Assembly: GCA_963737405.1 (NCBI GenBank)
Contig: CAVTSL010000006.1
Coordinates: 372,001 to 436,000, forward strand
Source: JACCTU01 sp963737405
GTDB taxonomy: Bacteria; Actinomycetota; Thermoleophilia; Gaiellales; Gaiellaceae
DNA length: 64,000 nt
Reading direction: 5' to 3'
Both the position numbers and the translations under genes were made by a program. Below, one piece after another: positions 24,424-34,286 of the stretch (within the stretch, counting starts at the first letter, position 1; the number at the start of each line of letters is the position of its first letter). Under the pieces are notes generated by a model. The model was given only the letters and a program-made list of their open reading frames with translations. It ran no database searches and was not told the DNA's origin.

Positions 24424-27413
24424 GCGCGACGCAGGCGACGGAAGCACCGGCCGGCCAGCCGACGGCGCGTCCGGAGCAGCCCGACGTCTTCCTCTCCTAC
24501 TCGCGGAAGGACTCCGACTTCGCCCGGAGGCTCGGCGAGGCGCTCGCGGCGCGCGACAAGGAGGTCTGGGCCGACTGGGAGGACATCCCGGCGACGGCCG
24601 AATGGCGCGGCGAGATCTCCTCGGGCATCGACGCCGCGGACTCGTTCGCGTTCGTGATCAGCCCGGACTCTCTGCGCTCCGAGGAGTGCGGCAAGGAGCT
24701 GACGCACGCGCTCGAGCACGGGAAGCGGATCGTCCCGCTCCTCTATCGCGATGCGAACGGCCTCGCAGTCCCGCCCGAGCTCGCCTCGAGGAACTGGATC
24801 TTCTTCCGCGCCGAGGACGACTTCGACGACGCCGTCGACACGTTCGTCGAGGCGCTCGAGACCGACCTCGAGTGGGTTCGCGCGCACACGCGGCTGCTCG
24901 TCCGCGCGCGCGAGTGGGAGCTGCGGAACCACGACAAGAGCCTGCTGCTCCGCGGCTCCGACCTCCGCGAAGCCGAGCACCGGCTCGCGAGCGTCTCGCC
25001 GCAGGCCGAGCCCCAGCCGACACAGCTCCAGCGCGAGTACACGCTCGCGAGCAGGCGCGCGCAGAGCAGGCGGCAGCGGATCACGCTCGCCGCGGTCGGG
25101 ATCGCGCTCGCGGTCACCGTGGTCCTCGCCGTCCTCGCCTGGATCCAGCGCAATGACGCGATCGACAACGCGCGGACGGCCCGGTCGCGAGAGCTCGCGA
25201 CCGCGGCTGCCGGCCAGCTCGAGAACAACCCGGAGCTGAGCGTCTTGCTCGCGCGGCAGGCCGTCGACCAGAAGCGGACCGCGGAGGCGGAGAACGTACT
25301 CCGGCGCGCGCTCTCCCTCACGAACGTGATTGCGACGACCGTGCCGCACCGGGGCTGGGTCGCGGGCGTCTCCTTCAGCAGGGACGGCCGGCGGCTGCTC
25401 ACGGCGAGCCGCGACGCGACGGCGCGCATCTCGGACGCCGCGACAGGCCGTCGGCTCGTGACGTTCCGCGGGCACAAGAACTGGGTTCCCTCCGCCGTCT
25501 TCAGCCCCGACGAGCAACGCGTCCTCACCGCCTCGAGCGACGGAACCGCGCGCATCTGGGACGCGCGGACGGGCAAGCAGCTGCTCGTTCTGTCCGGGCA
25601 CCGCGGGCGCGTGACGCGCGCCGAGTTCAGCCGCGACGGAGCGCGCGTCCTGACGTGCGGCCTCGACCACACGGCGCGGATCTGGGACGCGCAGACCGGC
25701 AAGCAGCTCGTCGTGCTGAGGGGTCATCGCAAGTGGGTGACGCGGGCGTTCTTCGACCCGACCGGAAGCGCGCGTCGCGACCGCGTCGGACGACGGCACG
25801 GCGCGGATCTGGGACGCGCAGGACCGGCAAGCAGCTGCAGGTCTTCGACGGCGGGGGCGGCTAGGTCATCGCGCTCGCGCTCTCGCCCGACGGGACGCGT
25901 CTCGCCACCGGCAGCATCAACGGCACCGCGCGCCTCTGGCGCGTCGCCGGCGGCCCGCCGGTGGAGCTCCCCGGCCACGTGCCGGGGAAGGTCATCACCT
26001 ACGCCGTCTTCTCACCCGACGGCGCCCGCCTCGCGACCGCGAGCTCCGACACGACGGCGCGCGTGTGGGACGGCCGCAGCGGCAAGTTCCTCTTCGAGCT
26101 GCGCGGGCACAGCGACGCCGTCACGTCGGTCGCGTTCAGCCGGCGCGACGGCCTGATCGCGACCGCCTCCGGCGACGCGACCGCGCGCGTCTGGGACGCG
26201 AACGGCCAGCCGCTCTCGGACTACCGCGGGCACCGCGCGTGGCTGACCTCGGTGACGTTCAGCGCCGACGGCCGCCGGCTCGCGACCGGCAGCGCCGACG
26301 ACACCGCGAAGGTCTGGGACACGACGCTCGGCGCCCCGCACGCGGTGCTCCGCACGCCGGACACCGTCGTGGCGACCGCAACGTTCAGCCCGGACTCGCG
26401 TTCGGTCGCGACCGGCGGCGTGCCGGGCGGCGTCTGGAACGCGGCGACCGGGCGTCACCGGGCCGTGCTCCTGCCGGGCGGAACTGCGGCGTTTTCACCG
26501 GACGGCCGCACCGTCGCAGTCATTGCGCCGCTGGGCCAAGTCGCGCTGCACGACGCACGCACGGGGCGCGTGCTGCGCCAGCTCACGCCCCACGACGACG
26601 TCGGGAACGACATCGAGTTCAGCCCCGACGGCCGGCTGCTCGCGACCGCGAGCAAGGACGGCACCGCCCGGATCTTCCGCGTGTCCGACGGGACGACCGT
26701 CGCGACGCTCCGGCACGACGGGGACGTCCGCGCCGTCGCGTTCTCCGGCGACGGGAGGCTCGTCGCAACCGCGAGCTACGACGACACGGCCCGCGTCTGG
26801 GACGCCCGGACCGGCCGGCAGCTCGCGCTCGTCCGGCACGCCGCCGACGTGGACACGGTCGACCTCTCGCCCGACGGAAAGCTCCTCGCATCCGCCGGCG
26901 TCGACGCGGCCGTGCGGCTGACGACCACCGACGGCAAGAAGGTGGCGGTGCTCCGCGGCTACTCGCGACCGGTCAAGAGCGGTGGCGTTCAGCGACGACG
27001 GACGCTTGCTCGTCACGGCGTCCACCGACAACACCGCGCGTGTCTGGAGCGTCGCCTCGCACCGCCTCGTCGCGGAGCTCCGACACCCGGCACCCGTCCT
27101 CGACGCGGACTTCGGGCCCGGCGGCAGGTTCGTCGTGACCGCCGGCGACGAGGGCAACGCCCGCATCTGGGAGGTCGCGACCGGTCGGCAGCTGGCGACG
27201 CTCTGGGGTCATCCGTCGACGCTGATGGACGTCGACTTCGCGGCGAACGGACGGGCCGTCGTGGCCGCCGGCTTCGGCGATGCGGCACGCGTCTACACCT
27301 GCGACATCTGCGGGTCGCTCGACGACCTGCTCGCGTTTGCCGACACTCGCGTGCGGCGGGAGCTCACGCCTGCGGAACGCGCGCTCTACCTGCACGAGCG
27401 CGGAGGGTCGTGA
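24420..27413 (+). pseudogene. TIR - transmembrane helix - WD40 protein, interrupted by three +1 shifts and a TAG
   Basis: About 996 residues if repaired. The TIR domain (about 21-150: DVFLSYSRKDSDF, VWADWEDIP, SEECGKEL with the likely catalytic Glu) is intact. A membrane helix (about 222-243) and roughly 15 WD40 repeats follow (typical tail TARIWDAQTGKQL). Extra bases at about 25766, 25821 and 26981 and an in-frame TAG at 25862-25864, where a Trp of the blade is expected, break the propeller. Removing three bases restores exact blade spacing, so error or very recent decay are both possible. The ATG overlaps the SLATT stop. If the break is real, the product is a TIR-TM protein with about four blades. 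Confidence 0.82.
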
Positions 27414-27415
27414 CC

Positions 27416-27944
27416 ATGCGCGCCGTGATCCTGGTTCTGCTCGCGAGCTGTGCTCGTGCTCCCCGCCTCGACGGCGGCGAAGGCGGACCCCTGCGCGGCC
27501 GATCGCCGGCTCGTGAACGCGTGGCACAAGGTGCTCGCCGACAACGGCAAGATCACCGCGCGTCAGACGGTGCTCCTCCAGGAGCTGTTCCGCCGGCTCT
27601 CGGCGAACCAGCCGGTCCCGCCCGAGCTGTTCGACGAGCTCCGCTCGCTCGTGGCGAAGAACCGCGTGCAGCTCGCGGCGGGCGAGAAGCGAATCGTGCA
27701 GATCAAGCCCGGGACGGCGAACGGCCGAGAGCTGAAGCGCCTCGTCCTCCGATTCATCCGCGAGGTCGCGCGACCGCTCAACACGTGCATCGGCAAGCTC
27801 CTGGTGGCCGACACGCCGGAGAAGCTCGACGCCGTCGTCCAGTGCGTGGACTCCGGCTCGCGCGCGCGGGTCGCGCTCAGCCGAGCGATCGACCGCTCGC
27901 TCACGAAGATGCAAAAGGCGCGAAGCACCTGCGCGAAGAGCTAG
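27416..27944 (+). CDS. small secreted helical protein (frameshifted signal peptide)
   Basis: About 175 residues. Removing one base near 27449-27451 joins RAVILVLLAS to VLVLPASTAAKA and produces a textbook signal peptide. The mature protein is basic and helical with three Cys (DPCAADRR, NTCIGKLL, VVQCVD) and a last Cys close to the C-terminus. No domain is recognised. It starts three bases after the TIR-WD40 stop, so it is probably cotranscribed, and its TAG overlaps the stop of the convergent trypsin-like gene (CTAG, 27941-27944). Confidence 0.6.
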
Positions 27945-29023
27945 TCGAACTCGATCCCCGCTTTCTTGATCAGGCGGTCCTTCGACAGCTTCCACAATGC
28001 GACTGCCTTGTTCGCCTCGAGGTAGCGCCCCGAGAAGTGGAGCCCGAGCACCCGGTTGGACTCGAGGTCGATCACAGCCGAGCCCGAGTTCCCGCCGAGC
28101 GTCGAGCAGTCGTGCTCGAACGTTGAGCCGGAGACACGCTTCAGCTCCCCGGGCTGGAGCCGCTTGACGTTGTAGATGTTGTCGAAGATGCGGCGCATCT
28201 CGTCCGGGTCGTTCCGGCGCGAGTCGGACGCGGGGTAGCCGACCACGTAGACCTCCCGCCCCTTGCGCGGGCGCGTGCTCGTCGGGACGAGCTCGAGCGG
28301 CGGCGGCAGCGCCTTGCCCGCCGACCGCCGCGTCGCGCGGAAGAGCGCGAGGTCGTAGTCGTCGTGGACGCCGATCACCTCGGTCAGCCCGAACTCCGCG
28401 GCGGTGCCGCCCCCGAACTCCTCGTGGAAGTCGATCCGCCCCTTCATTCCGGGCTCGAAGACCCAGCTGCGCCCGCTCTGGCGGCTGAACTCCTTCGCGA
28501 CGTGCCGGTTCGTGATCACGACGTCCGGCGCGACGAGCCAGCCCGTGCCGATCCAGTCCATCGCGGGATGCCCCTTGACCTCGATCCGCCCGACGCTCTG
28601 GATCGCCGTCTGGATCGCGTCCCGCGAGTCCTCGAGCTTCGCCCACACCTCGGGCGGCGGGAAGAACTTGCCCTCCTGGATCAGGATCGCCGGCCGCCCG
28701 ACCAGGAGGATGATCGCCTCGGTCCCGACGACCTCTTCGGGATCGAGCTGCGCGTCCGGCCCGTCGCGCCGGATCTTGTCGATCGCGCGGCGCGCGCCGT
28801 CGGCCGAGCGCTCGACGGCCGTCCGCACTGGCTGGCCGAGCGCGATCTCGACGTCCTCCGGTGGCGCACCGCCCGCGGCTCGTACCTCGTCGGTGGCTCC
28901 GCTCGGTCGGTGGAGCGCGCTCGCGAACACCTGGTCGGGCTCCGAGTCCAGTCGTTCGCGGAGCTCGTCCATGTCGGGAACGACCCGCTGCGCCTCGGCG
29001 ATCAGCTCGGGCGTCGGCTTCAT
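27941..29023 (-). CDS. trypsin-like (chymotrypsin-fold) serine protease without signal peptide
   Basis: A 360-residue protein. The N-terminal 120 residues are helical and acidic and may be an adaptor region. The protease domain (about 135-345) has the triad in VVITNRHVA (His, about 169), DYDLALF (Asp, about 222) and LGGNSGSAV (Ser, about 310). No export signal is seen, unlike DegP or secreted trypsins, which fits the intracellular trypsin-like effectors of conflict systems. It is the last gene of the 12-gene operon, 25 bases after the amidase, with GAGGAGG before its ATG. Confidence 0.88.
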   Translation of the reverse strand: MKPTPELIAEAQRVVPDMDELRERLDSEPDQVFASALHRPSGATDEVRAAGGAPPEDVEIALGQPVRTAVERSADGARRAIDKIRRDGPDAQLDPEEVVGTEAIILLVGRPAILIQEGKFFPPPEVWAKLEDSRDAIQTAIQSVGRIEVKGHPAMDWIGTGWLVAPDVVITNRHVAKEFSRQSGRSWVFEPGMKGRIDFHEEFGGGTAAEFGLTEVIGVHDDYDLALFRATRRSAGKALPPPLELVPTSTRPRKGREVYVVGYPASDSRRNDPDEMRRIFDNIYNVKRLQPGELKRVSGSTFEHDCSTLGGNSGSAVIDLESNRVLGLHFSGRYLEANKAVALWKLSKDRLIKKAGIEFD

Positions 29024-29048
29024 CTCGTCCTCCTCTCGTCCTGCGTTG

Positions 29049-29711
29049 TCACAGCTCGTCCGCGAATTCCTTCGCCCACTCGAGCAGCTGATCCGTCGGG
29101 CACTGCCGGCCCGGGTCGCTGTGCGTGCCTCCGAACGCGGTCGTGCACATGGCGTGCGTCACGAAGCCCTTCTGCCCCGCCTTGAGCTGCTCAGGAGTGA
29201 GCCAGCGGATCGGGATTCCGAACTTCTTCGCGTGCACCGCGGCCTTGTAGGCCGCGCGGCGGAGCGCCTCGTCGTGCTTCATCCACTCGCCGTGGTTCCA
29301 CTCGGCGAAGCCCGCGATCTCGATGTGGAAGCCACGCGTGTTGGCGCCTTTGGCACCCCACGGGATGACCTCGTTGTCGAGTGTCCGGTAGCACTCGACG
29401 TCGTCAACCACGAGGTGCGCCGAGCCCTGCGCGCGCGTGTTCTCGAACCACTGGGCCGACGAGCGGGCCGAATTGCTCTGCGTGCAGTGGATGACGATCA
29501 GCCCGATCTGCGAGAGGTCTCGGCGTCCGCTCTGGCGCACCGCCGCGTACTGCCGCGAGCACCCGGCGTCCAGCGGTTGGGGCGGTCCCTCCGGTCCCTC
29601 GTCGCCCTCGCCCGCGAACTCCGGCGGAACGGCGCAGTCGTAGTCGCCGGTTTCCTCCGGCGATTCGAGCAGCGCCTCGAGGTCCGCTCCGTCGTCTTCC
29701 GATGTCGTCAT
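29049..29711 (-). CDS. N-acetylmuramoyl-L-alanine amidase (Amidase_2 fold), no signal peptide
   Basis: A 220-residue protein. The first 50 residues are acidic (DDGADLEALLESPEETGDY) and disordered. The amidase_2/PGRP domain follows, with the zinc-binding His in LIVIHCTQS (about 73) and the second zinc site in FGGTHSDPGRQC (about 195), close to the T7-lysozyme pattern. There is no secretory signal, so it would act only on release or in phage-like delivery. AAGGAGGAGAG precedes the ATG. It lies in the operon between the unknown gene (18 bases) and the protease. Confidence 0.85.
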   Translation of the reverse strand: MTTSEDDGADLEALLESPEETGDYDCAVPPEFAGEGDEGPEGPPQPLDAGCSRQYAAVRQSGRRDLSQIGLIVIHCTQSNSARSSAQWFENTRAQGSAHLVVDDVECYRTLDNEVIPWGAKGANTRGFHIEIAGFAEWNHGEWMKHDEALRRAAYKAAVHAKKFGIPIRWLTPEQLKAGQKGFVTHAMCTTAFGGTHSDPGRQCPTDQLLEWAKEFADEL

Positions 29712-29729
29712 CTCTCCTCCTTTCGAGCG

Positions 29730-30848
29730 CTACGCGACCCACCCGTCGCTCAGCGAGTAGCACGCCCAGCTCTGGTAGGTCGTCCCGAACGGCGGCATCG
29801 CGCGCGACGCGCAGTGGCAGTCCGGCGGGCCGATGCCTCCCTCCCACGCGTGCATCGCCGCGCCGGCATGCGGCTTCTCGGGGTCGGGCTCCGAGCCCGC
29901 GCCGCCGCTCGCCCAGCGGCCGAGCTCCCACTTGCGGCTGAGCGTGCGGTTGCCCTGCGCGTCGGGCGGCCCCTGGAGGCAGTACGCCTTGCAGTCGGTC
30001 AGCAGGCGGTCGGCGCCGTTCGCGTCGCGGGCCCACTGGTCCATCCCCGGCCCGTCGTACCAGACCGCGCGCCCGCCCGACCCGTAGCCCATCATCACGG
30101 CCGTCAGCGGGTGCCCTCCGAACTCGTCCACGAAGACGAGCCGGCACCGCTTCTTCTGCGGGATCTGCTTCGTGTGCACCATCGGATCGGGTAGCGACCA
30201 GATGTCGAACTCGTCGACCAGCGCTTCCCCCTCGCGCGAGTAGACCCAGAACCACCGGTAGCGCGGCCCGCCGACCGGCCCGATCGAGTGGCACGTCAGC
30301 TTCGGCTCCTTCACGTACAGCGCGGGGCCGGTGCCGTCCCACGCCGCGGCGACGTCTACCTGCTGCTCGACCCGCTTCGCGTAGAAGAGATACGTGTGCC
30401 GGAGCAGGATGATCGGCTTCGGGTACGAGTACATGTCCGACAGCTCGCTCGCGAGCGTGAGCCGCCCGACGCCCCTGCCGTCCACGCGCGGGCCGTCGAG
30501 GAGCAGGACACGCGAGATCCCGAACCCGTTCGAGATCGCGTTCATCCGAGCGGTCAGGTTCCACGTGTAGTTCCACACGTAGCCGTTCGGGAAGTGCTCG
30601 TTCTTCCGCGCGATGTGGCAGCCGAACGACCCGAGGCCGCCGTTCCGCCCGTCGTTCAGGTTCGGGTCGGCGTGGAAGAAGTCGTCGACGACGAGCGCCC
30701 CGTCGGCCGCGACCACCCGCCCGATGTGTCCGGGGCCGACGACCGCGCCCGTCCGCGCGCTCCGCGTGTGACGCAGCCAGACGTGCCACGTGCCGTCCTC
30801 GTTCGTGAAGACGGCGCGGTTCCCGCTGGTGGTCGCTGCGACGGCCAT
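29730..30848 (-). CDS. hypothetical protein, Trp- and Tyr-rich
   Basis: A 372-residue protein with no domain I recognise. It is rich in Trp and Tyr, has no signal peptide or membrane helix, and its C-terminal third contains several Cys (DCKAYCLQGP, DCHCASRAM). The N-terminal half looks beta-rich (TWHVWLRHTRS, GALVVDDFF). It is embedded two bases after the tyrosinase gene, so it may act with it; a caddie-like partner or a lectin-like beta structure is conceivable but not shown. The ATG at 30848 is the first sensible start. Confidence 0.75.
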   Translation of the reverse strand: MAVAATTSGNRAVFTNEDGTWHVWLRHTRSARTGAVVGPGHIGRVVAADGALVVDDFFHADPNLNDGRNGGLGSFGCHIARKNEHFPNGYVWNYTWNLTARMNAISNGFGISRVLLLDGPRVDGRGVGRLTLASELSDMYSYPKPIILLRHTYLFYAKRVEQQVDVAAAWDGTGPALYVKEPKLTCHSIGPVGGPRYRWFWVYSREGEALVDEFDIWSLPDPMVHTKQIPQKKRCRLVFVDEFGGHPLTAVMMGYGSGGRAVWYDGPGMDQWARDANGADRLLTDCKAYCLQGPPDAQGNRTLSRKWELGRWASGGAGSEPDPEKPHAGAAMHAWEGGIGPPDCHCASRAMPPFGTTYQSWACYSLSDGWVA

Positions 30849-30850
30849 GC

Positions 30851-32674
30851 CTAGAGGCGACCGCGAGACCTGATCGCGAGGTCGCGCGTCGCCATGTTCG
30901 GCCGGCGCGCGACGACGTCGTCGAGCGTCGTGCCCGGCGGCAGCGGCCGGTCGAACGGGTAGCCCATCGGCCGGCGGTCGGGGTACGACGCATCGCGGAC
31001 GCCGCAGAAGCTCATCGAGCCGCAGTGCGCATCCTGCGAGACCTGGTCCCTGTTCCAGTCCGTCAGCAGCACGAACAACCGGAACGGCATCCCCTCGGGC
31101 GTGCCGCGCGGCACGAGCAGGTGGAACGGCCAGCCGCAGTTGCAGTAGTTCTCGGCCGCCCGCGGGTCGTTCGACGGATCGCGGCGCGGGCGCGGCGGCC
31201 GTACGGCGGGCTTCTGCACGACCGAGGAGAGCGCGCCCGGCCTCGCGACGACGGCCTTCTCGCGGGCGGCGAGCCGGTGGTGGAACTTGTCCATCTCGAT
31301 CCACGTCCGGCGGTTGTCGGCCGCAGCCGTCGGCGCGAGGAAGAGCCGGACGGTCACGTCGGTCGGCTGCGCACGCGTGTTCTCGAGTCGGAGCACGTAG
31401 AGGAAGTCGCGATGGTCGACGTACTCGAGCGGCCCGGCGGGCGTCGAGCGCGTCCGCGTCCCCGTCTCGAGCTCCGGCGTCACGAGCGGCGAGCCGTCGA
31501 ACGCGTTCCCCCACTTCGCGCCGCCGAACGTCCGCTTCGCCCACGTCTGCAGCGCGGCACCCGAGCGGCTCGCCTGCGGCACGGTGTCGCTGAAGACGAG
31601 CAGCGGCGGCTTCGCCGTCGCCGGCGGGGCGTCGGAGAAGTCGTGCGGCGGCTGCTTCTCCTGCCAGCGCGCGAGCTGGTCGTCGATGTGGCGATGCCAG
31701 CGGTAGAAGACGGGATCCATGATCGCCGTGGCGGTGGTCCACATGACGCCCGGCCGCGAGAGGTCGCGCGGGTTCTCCGCGAGCGCGATCAGGACGTGCC
31801 CGAAGCCGTGGAAGTTGCCGAAGCCGGTCGGCCCGCCGCGCCGCACGCTCGGCTCGACCGCGGCCCCGAGCGCATCGGGGTCGACCGCGGACCCGTCCGC
31901 AAAGCGACTGGAGTCGACGACGCGGCGGATCCGGTCGCGCACGCGTGTGTGGTCCTGCACGCTGTACGCGCCGCCGCCGAGGTCGACCGTCGCCAGACGC
32001 CGGTTGGCCGACCGGGCGCGGAAGTCGGGCAGGCCCGAGTCGTACCCCTCCGCGATCGCGGTCGTGTAGGTCGCGAACGGCTTCACCGGACCGAGCCCCG
32101 CCGCGATGCGCTCCGCGTCGTAGCGCGCGAGCATCTGCTGGTGCATGTAGAAGAAGAGCTCGCCCTGGCGGTCCTTGCCCGTCGCTCCGCCGCGGCCGTC
32201 GGGCACGCCGCCGACCGGGTAGACGACGTGCCAGTGCTCGTGATGCTGGTTCGCGAGCGGGTCCTCGCGGAACCAGTCGAGCTGCCCCTCGCCCCCGACC
32301 GCTTCGAGCGACTCGGTGCTGGACTCGACCGCGTGCGCGGCGAGGTCGGGCCGGCGCTCCTCGAGCGAGGGCACCGGCAGCCGCGCCGCACGAGGGTCGT
32401 GCGTGATGAAGATCATCAGCGCGTGCTTCGCGCGCTCCGGGTCCGCCGCGAGCTCGCGCTCGGCGTCCTCGAGCGCGGCCGCGAGCCCGTCGTTCCCGCG
32501 GCCTTCCTCCGTCAGCTTCATCCAGCGGTCGACGAGCGCGAGCGCGCTCTCGACGTGCTCGGGGACGAACGGCGAGAAGCGAACGCCCGCAGGCGTGTCT
32601 CCCCGCGCCTCGGCCTCGCCGGCCGCGAGGAAGAGGTCGTTCGCGCGACGCTGGAGGTCCCGGATCCTCGTCAT
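30851..32674 (-). CDS. tyrosinase/hemocyanin-type binuclear copper protein
   Basis: A 607-residue protein. The CuA ligands are in QHHEHWHVVY (about 143-149) and FFYMHQQML (about 176). The CuB ligands are in GNFHGFGHV (about 287-292) and FYRWHRHIDD (about 325), matching a type-3 copper centre. An Ig-like C-terminal domain (about 385-560) resembles hemocyanin/plant polyphenol oxidase tails. There is no signal peptide. The ATG at 32674 overlaps the cupin stop. It should oxidise phenols or carry O2; within this operon it could feed quinones to the Old Yellow Enzymes (inference). The length is larger than bacterial tyrosinases (about 280) and closer to hemocyanin or PPO types. Confidence 0.9.
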   Translation of the reverse strand: MTRIRDLQRRANDLFLAAGEAEARGDTPAGVRFSPFVPEHVESALALVDRWMKLTEEGRGNDGLAAALEDAERELAADPERAKHALMIFITHDPRAARLPVPSLEERRPDLAAHAVESSTESLEAVGGEGQLDWFREDPLANQHHEHWHVVYPVGGVPDGRGGATGKDRQGELFFYMHQQMLARYDAERIAAGLGPVKPFATYTTAIAEGYDSGLPDFRARSANRRLATVDLGGGAYSVQDHTRVRDRIRRVVDSSRFADGSAVDPDALGAAVEPSVRRGGPTGFGNFHGFGHVLIALAENPRDLSRPGVMWTTATAIMDPVFYRWHRHIDDQLARWQEKQPPHDFSDAPPATAKPPLLVFSDTVPQASRSGAALQTWAKRTFGGAKWGNAFDGSPLVTPELETGTRTRSTPAGPLEYVDHRDFLYVLRLENTRAQPTDVTVRLFLAPTAAADNRRTWIEMDKFHHRLAAREKAVVARPGALSSVVQKPAVRPPRPRRDPSNDPRAAENYCNCGWPFHLLVPRGTPEGMPFRLFVLLTDWNRDQVSQDAHCGSMSFCGVRDASYPDRRPMGYPFDRPLPPGTTLDDVVARRPNMATRDLAIRSRGRL

Positions 32675-33213
32675 GCGGGATACCGGTCGCGGTACCCGCG
32701 CGCGCGGGCGATCGGCGCCAGGAGCGCGTAGAGGAGTCGCTGCACGAATACCGGCGGGCGCGCGAGCGCGATGTCGTGGATGTGCCGCCGGCCGATCAGC
32801 GCCCCCTGGAGGAGCCCCGGCCGGCTCTTCGCGTTCGTCTTCCCGTCGGATGCGAGCGCGTAGATCGACTCCATGAACTCCTCGAAGCGACCGGCGGGCT
32901 CGAAGCGGACGCGGACGCGCGCGGGCGCGTCGTCCGGGTTCCAGAACGAGTGCGCGGTGCCCGCGGGGATCTCGAGACGCTGGCCGGCCGACACCGTCGT
33001 CTCGGTTCCCTCGAGGCGGAGGCTCAACCGCCCTTCGAGCATCTCGTAGCGCTCGGTGATCTTCGGATGGATGTGCTCGGTCGCCCCGGCCGCCTTCGGG
33101 TCGGCGGCCATCTCGATCTCGAGCAGCTTCCCGCCGGAGTCGGCGGCCGTGACGAGAAACGTGGTCGTCTCACCCGTCACGGGATTGCGGATCACCTGGC
33201 CGGCCTTCGCCAT
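32671..33213 (-). CDS. cupin-domain protein (first copy)
   Basis: A 180-residue single-domain cupin. Motif 1 is GATEHIHPKITERYEMLEG, with His-His-Glu ligands, and motif 2 is PAGTAHSFWNPDD, with the third His. The C-terminal helix region (RPPVFVQRLLYALLAPIARA) is hydrophobic and may dock on a membrane. The ATG overlaps the stop of the second cupin gene, and its own stop overlaps the tyrosinase start. It resembles dioxygenase- or isomerase-type cupins; substrate unknown. Confidence 0.88.
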   Translation of the reverse strand: MAKAGQVIRNPVTGETTTFLVTAADSGGKLLEIEMAADPKAAGATEHIHPKITERYEMLEGRLSLRLEGTETTVSAGQRLEIPAGTAHSFWNPDDAPARVRVRFEPAGRFEEFMESIYALASDGKTNAKSRPGLLQGALIGRRHIHDIALARPPVFVQRLLYALLAPIARARGYRDRYPA

Positions 33214-33752
33214 CAGGGAGCTCCGTACTCCGGGAACGACGACGGGCGGCCGCGCAGCCGCCCGAGCGAAGCGAGCGCGCGCCACGCGATCCGCTGCAGG
33301 CCGACCGGCACACGCGGCGCAGCGATCTCGTCCCTGAACTTGTCCATCACGATCGCGACCTGGAGCAGCGGCGACGGCAGACCCTTCACCGGCATCGCGA
33401 TCCGTCCGTCGCGAGAGAGGCCGAGAAACGTGCGGAAGTACTGCTCGAGCTCGAGCGCCGGACGGATGGTCACGCGTAGGTGCGCCGCCTCGCGCGCGCT
33501 CCGGAACCCGTGCGGCGTCCCCGACGGAATGACGATCGACGCGCCGGGGCCGATCGTCCGCTCCATGCCGTCCACGTCGAGCACGAACGTCCCGGAGACG
33601 CCCTCGAAGATCTCCACCTGCGTCGGGTGCGCGTGCTCGCGCACGTAGCCGCCGGGGCTCACGTAGAGATCCGCTTCCAGGAGGGCGCCGTCCGTGTCGT
33701 GGAACACCCACCGCTGGCCGGTGGTCGGGTCGTCGATCTCGCGCTCGCTCAC
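33213..33752 (-). CDS. cupin-domain protein (second copy)
   Basis: A 179-residue cupin, paralogous to the next gene with the same layout. Motif 1 REHAHPTQVEIFEG and motif 2 PSGTPHGFRSARE supply the metal ligands. The C-terminal part has a hydrophobic helix (SPLLQVAIVMDKFRDE). The GTG start at 33752 overlaps the SnoaL stop. Two different cupins next to each other suggest a heterodimer or two consecutive steps. Confidence 0.87.
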   Translation of the reverse strand: MSEREIDDPTTGQRWVFHDTDGALLEADLYVSPGGYVREHAHPTQVEIFEGVSGTFVLDVDGMERTIGPGASIVIPSGTPHGFRSAREAAHLRVTIRPALELEQYFRTFLGLSRDGRIAMPVKGLPSPLLQVAIVMDKFRDEIAAPRVPVGLQRIAWRALASLGRLRGRPSSFPEYGAP

Positions 33753-34279
33753 GAGCGGCGCAGCACCCTTCGCACGAGTGTCCGCAGGATCGTGAACGGC
33801 GGCGTGAGCACGGCCATCACCTTCCCGATCGGCTTGCGCGGGTCCTGGTAGATGCCGAGCTGGTCGTAGATCGTCGCGTTGTCGTAGTACGTCCGCTCGA
33901 GGTTCAGCATCCCTTCCTCGTCGAAGCTGTAGAACGCGGCGACGCGCGACTCCATCCGCTTGCCGAGCGCGGGCAGCCCGCGCCAGTCGCCGAGGTGCGT
34001 CCCCGACACCGTCACCTCGAGGATCACGAACTCGCCGGTCACGTGGCGCTTGTGCTCCTCGATGTCGAGGTCCGGGAACGCGTGGAGCAGCTCCTTGTAG
34101 TGCTCGTGGATCTGGTCGCGGCCGTACCACTTCTCGGCGAAGGGCACGTCCTCGAACCACGGGCTCGCTCCCCAGGTGCGCATGATCGCGTCGAGGTCGT
34201 GGTCGACCTCCGCCTTCACGTGCTCGTCGACGAGCTTGTTGCGCGCGGCGAGATCGGCCTCCGAGAACTGCGTGCTCAC
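33749..34279 (-). CDS. SnoaL-like/ketosteroid-isomerase-fold protein
   Basis: A 176-residue protein of the NTF2/SnoaL fold. The N-terminal helix (NKLVDEHVKAEVDHDLDAIM) and motifs YGRDQIHEHYKELL, PDLDIEEHKRH, GEFVILEVTVSGTH are the polyketide-cyclase/SnoaL pattern. The C-terminal tail is strongly basic (ILRTLVRRVLRRS). The GTG start at 34279 is seven bases after the GMC gene, with GGAGGT upstream. It could isomerise an enone or cyclise a product of the neighbouring oxidoreductases. Confidence 0.85.
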   Translation of the reverse strand: MSTQFSEADLAARNKLVDEHVKAEVDHDLDAIMRTWGASPWFEDVPFAEKWYGRDQIHEHYKELLHAFPDLDIEEHKRHVTGEFVILEVTVSGTHLGDWRGLPALGKRMESRVAAFYSFDEEGMLNLERTYYDNATIYDQLGIYQDPRKPIGKVMAVLTPPFTILRTLVRRVLRRS

Positions 34280-34286
34280 GTGTTCG

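Noticed and set aside
24420..27413. WD40 region as a DNA tandem-repeat or CRISPR-like array
   Set aside because: Repeats are protein-level blades with diverged codons and no constant repeat/spacer structure; no CRISPR array occurs in the window.
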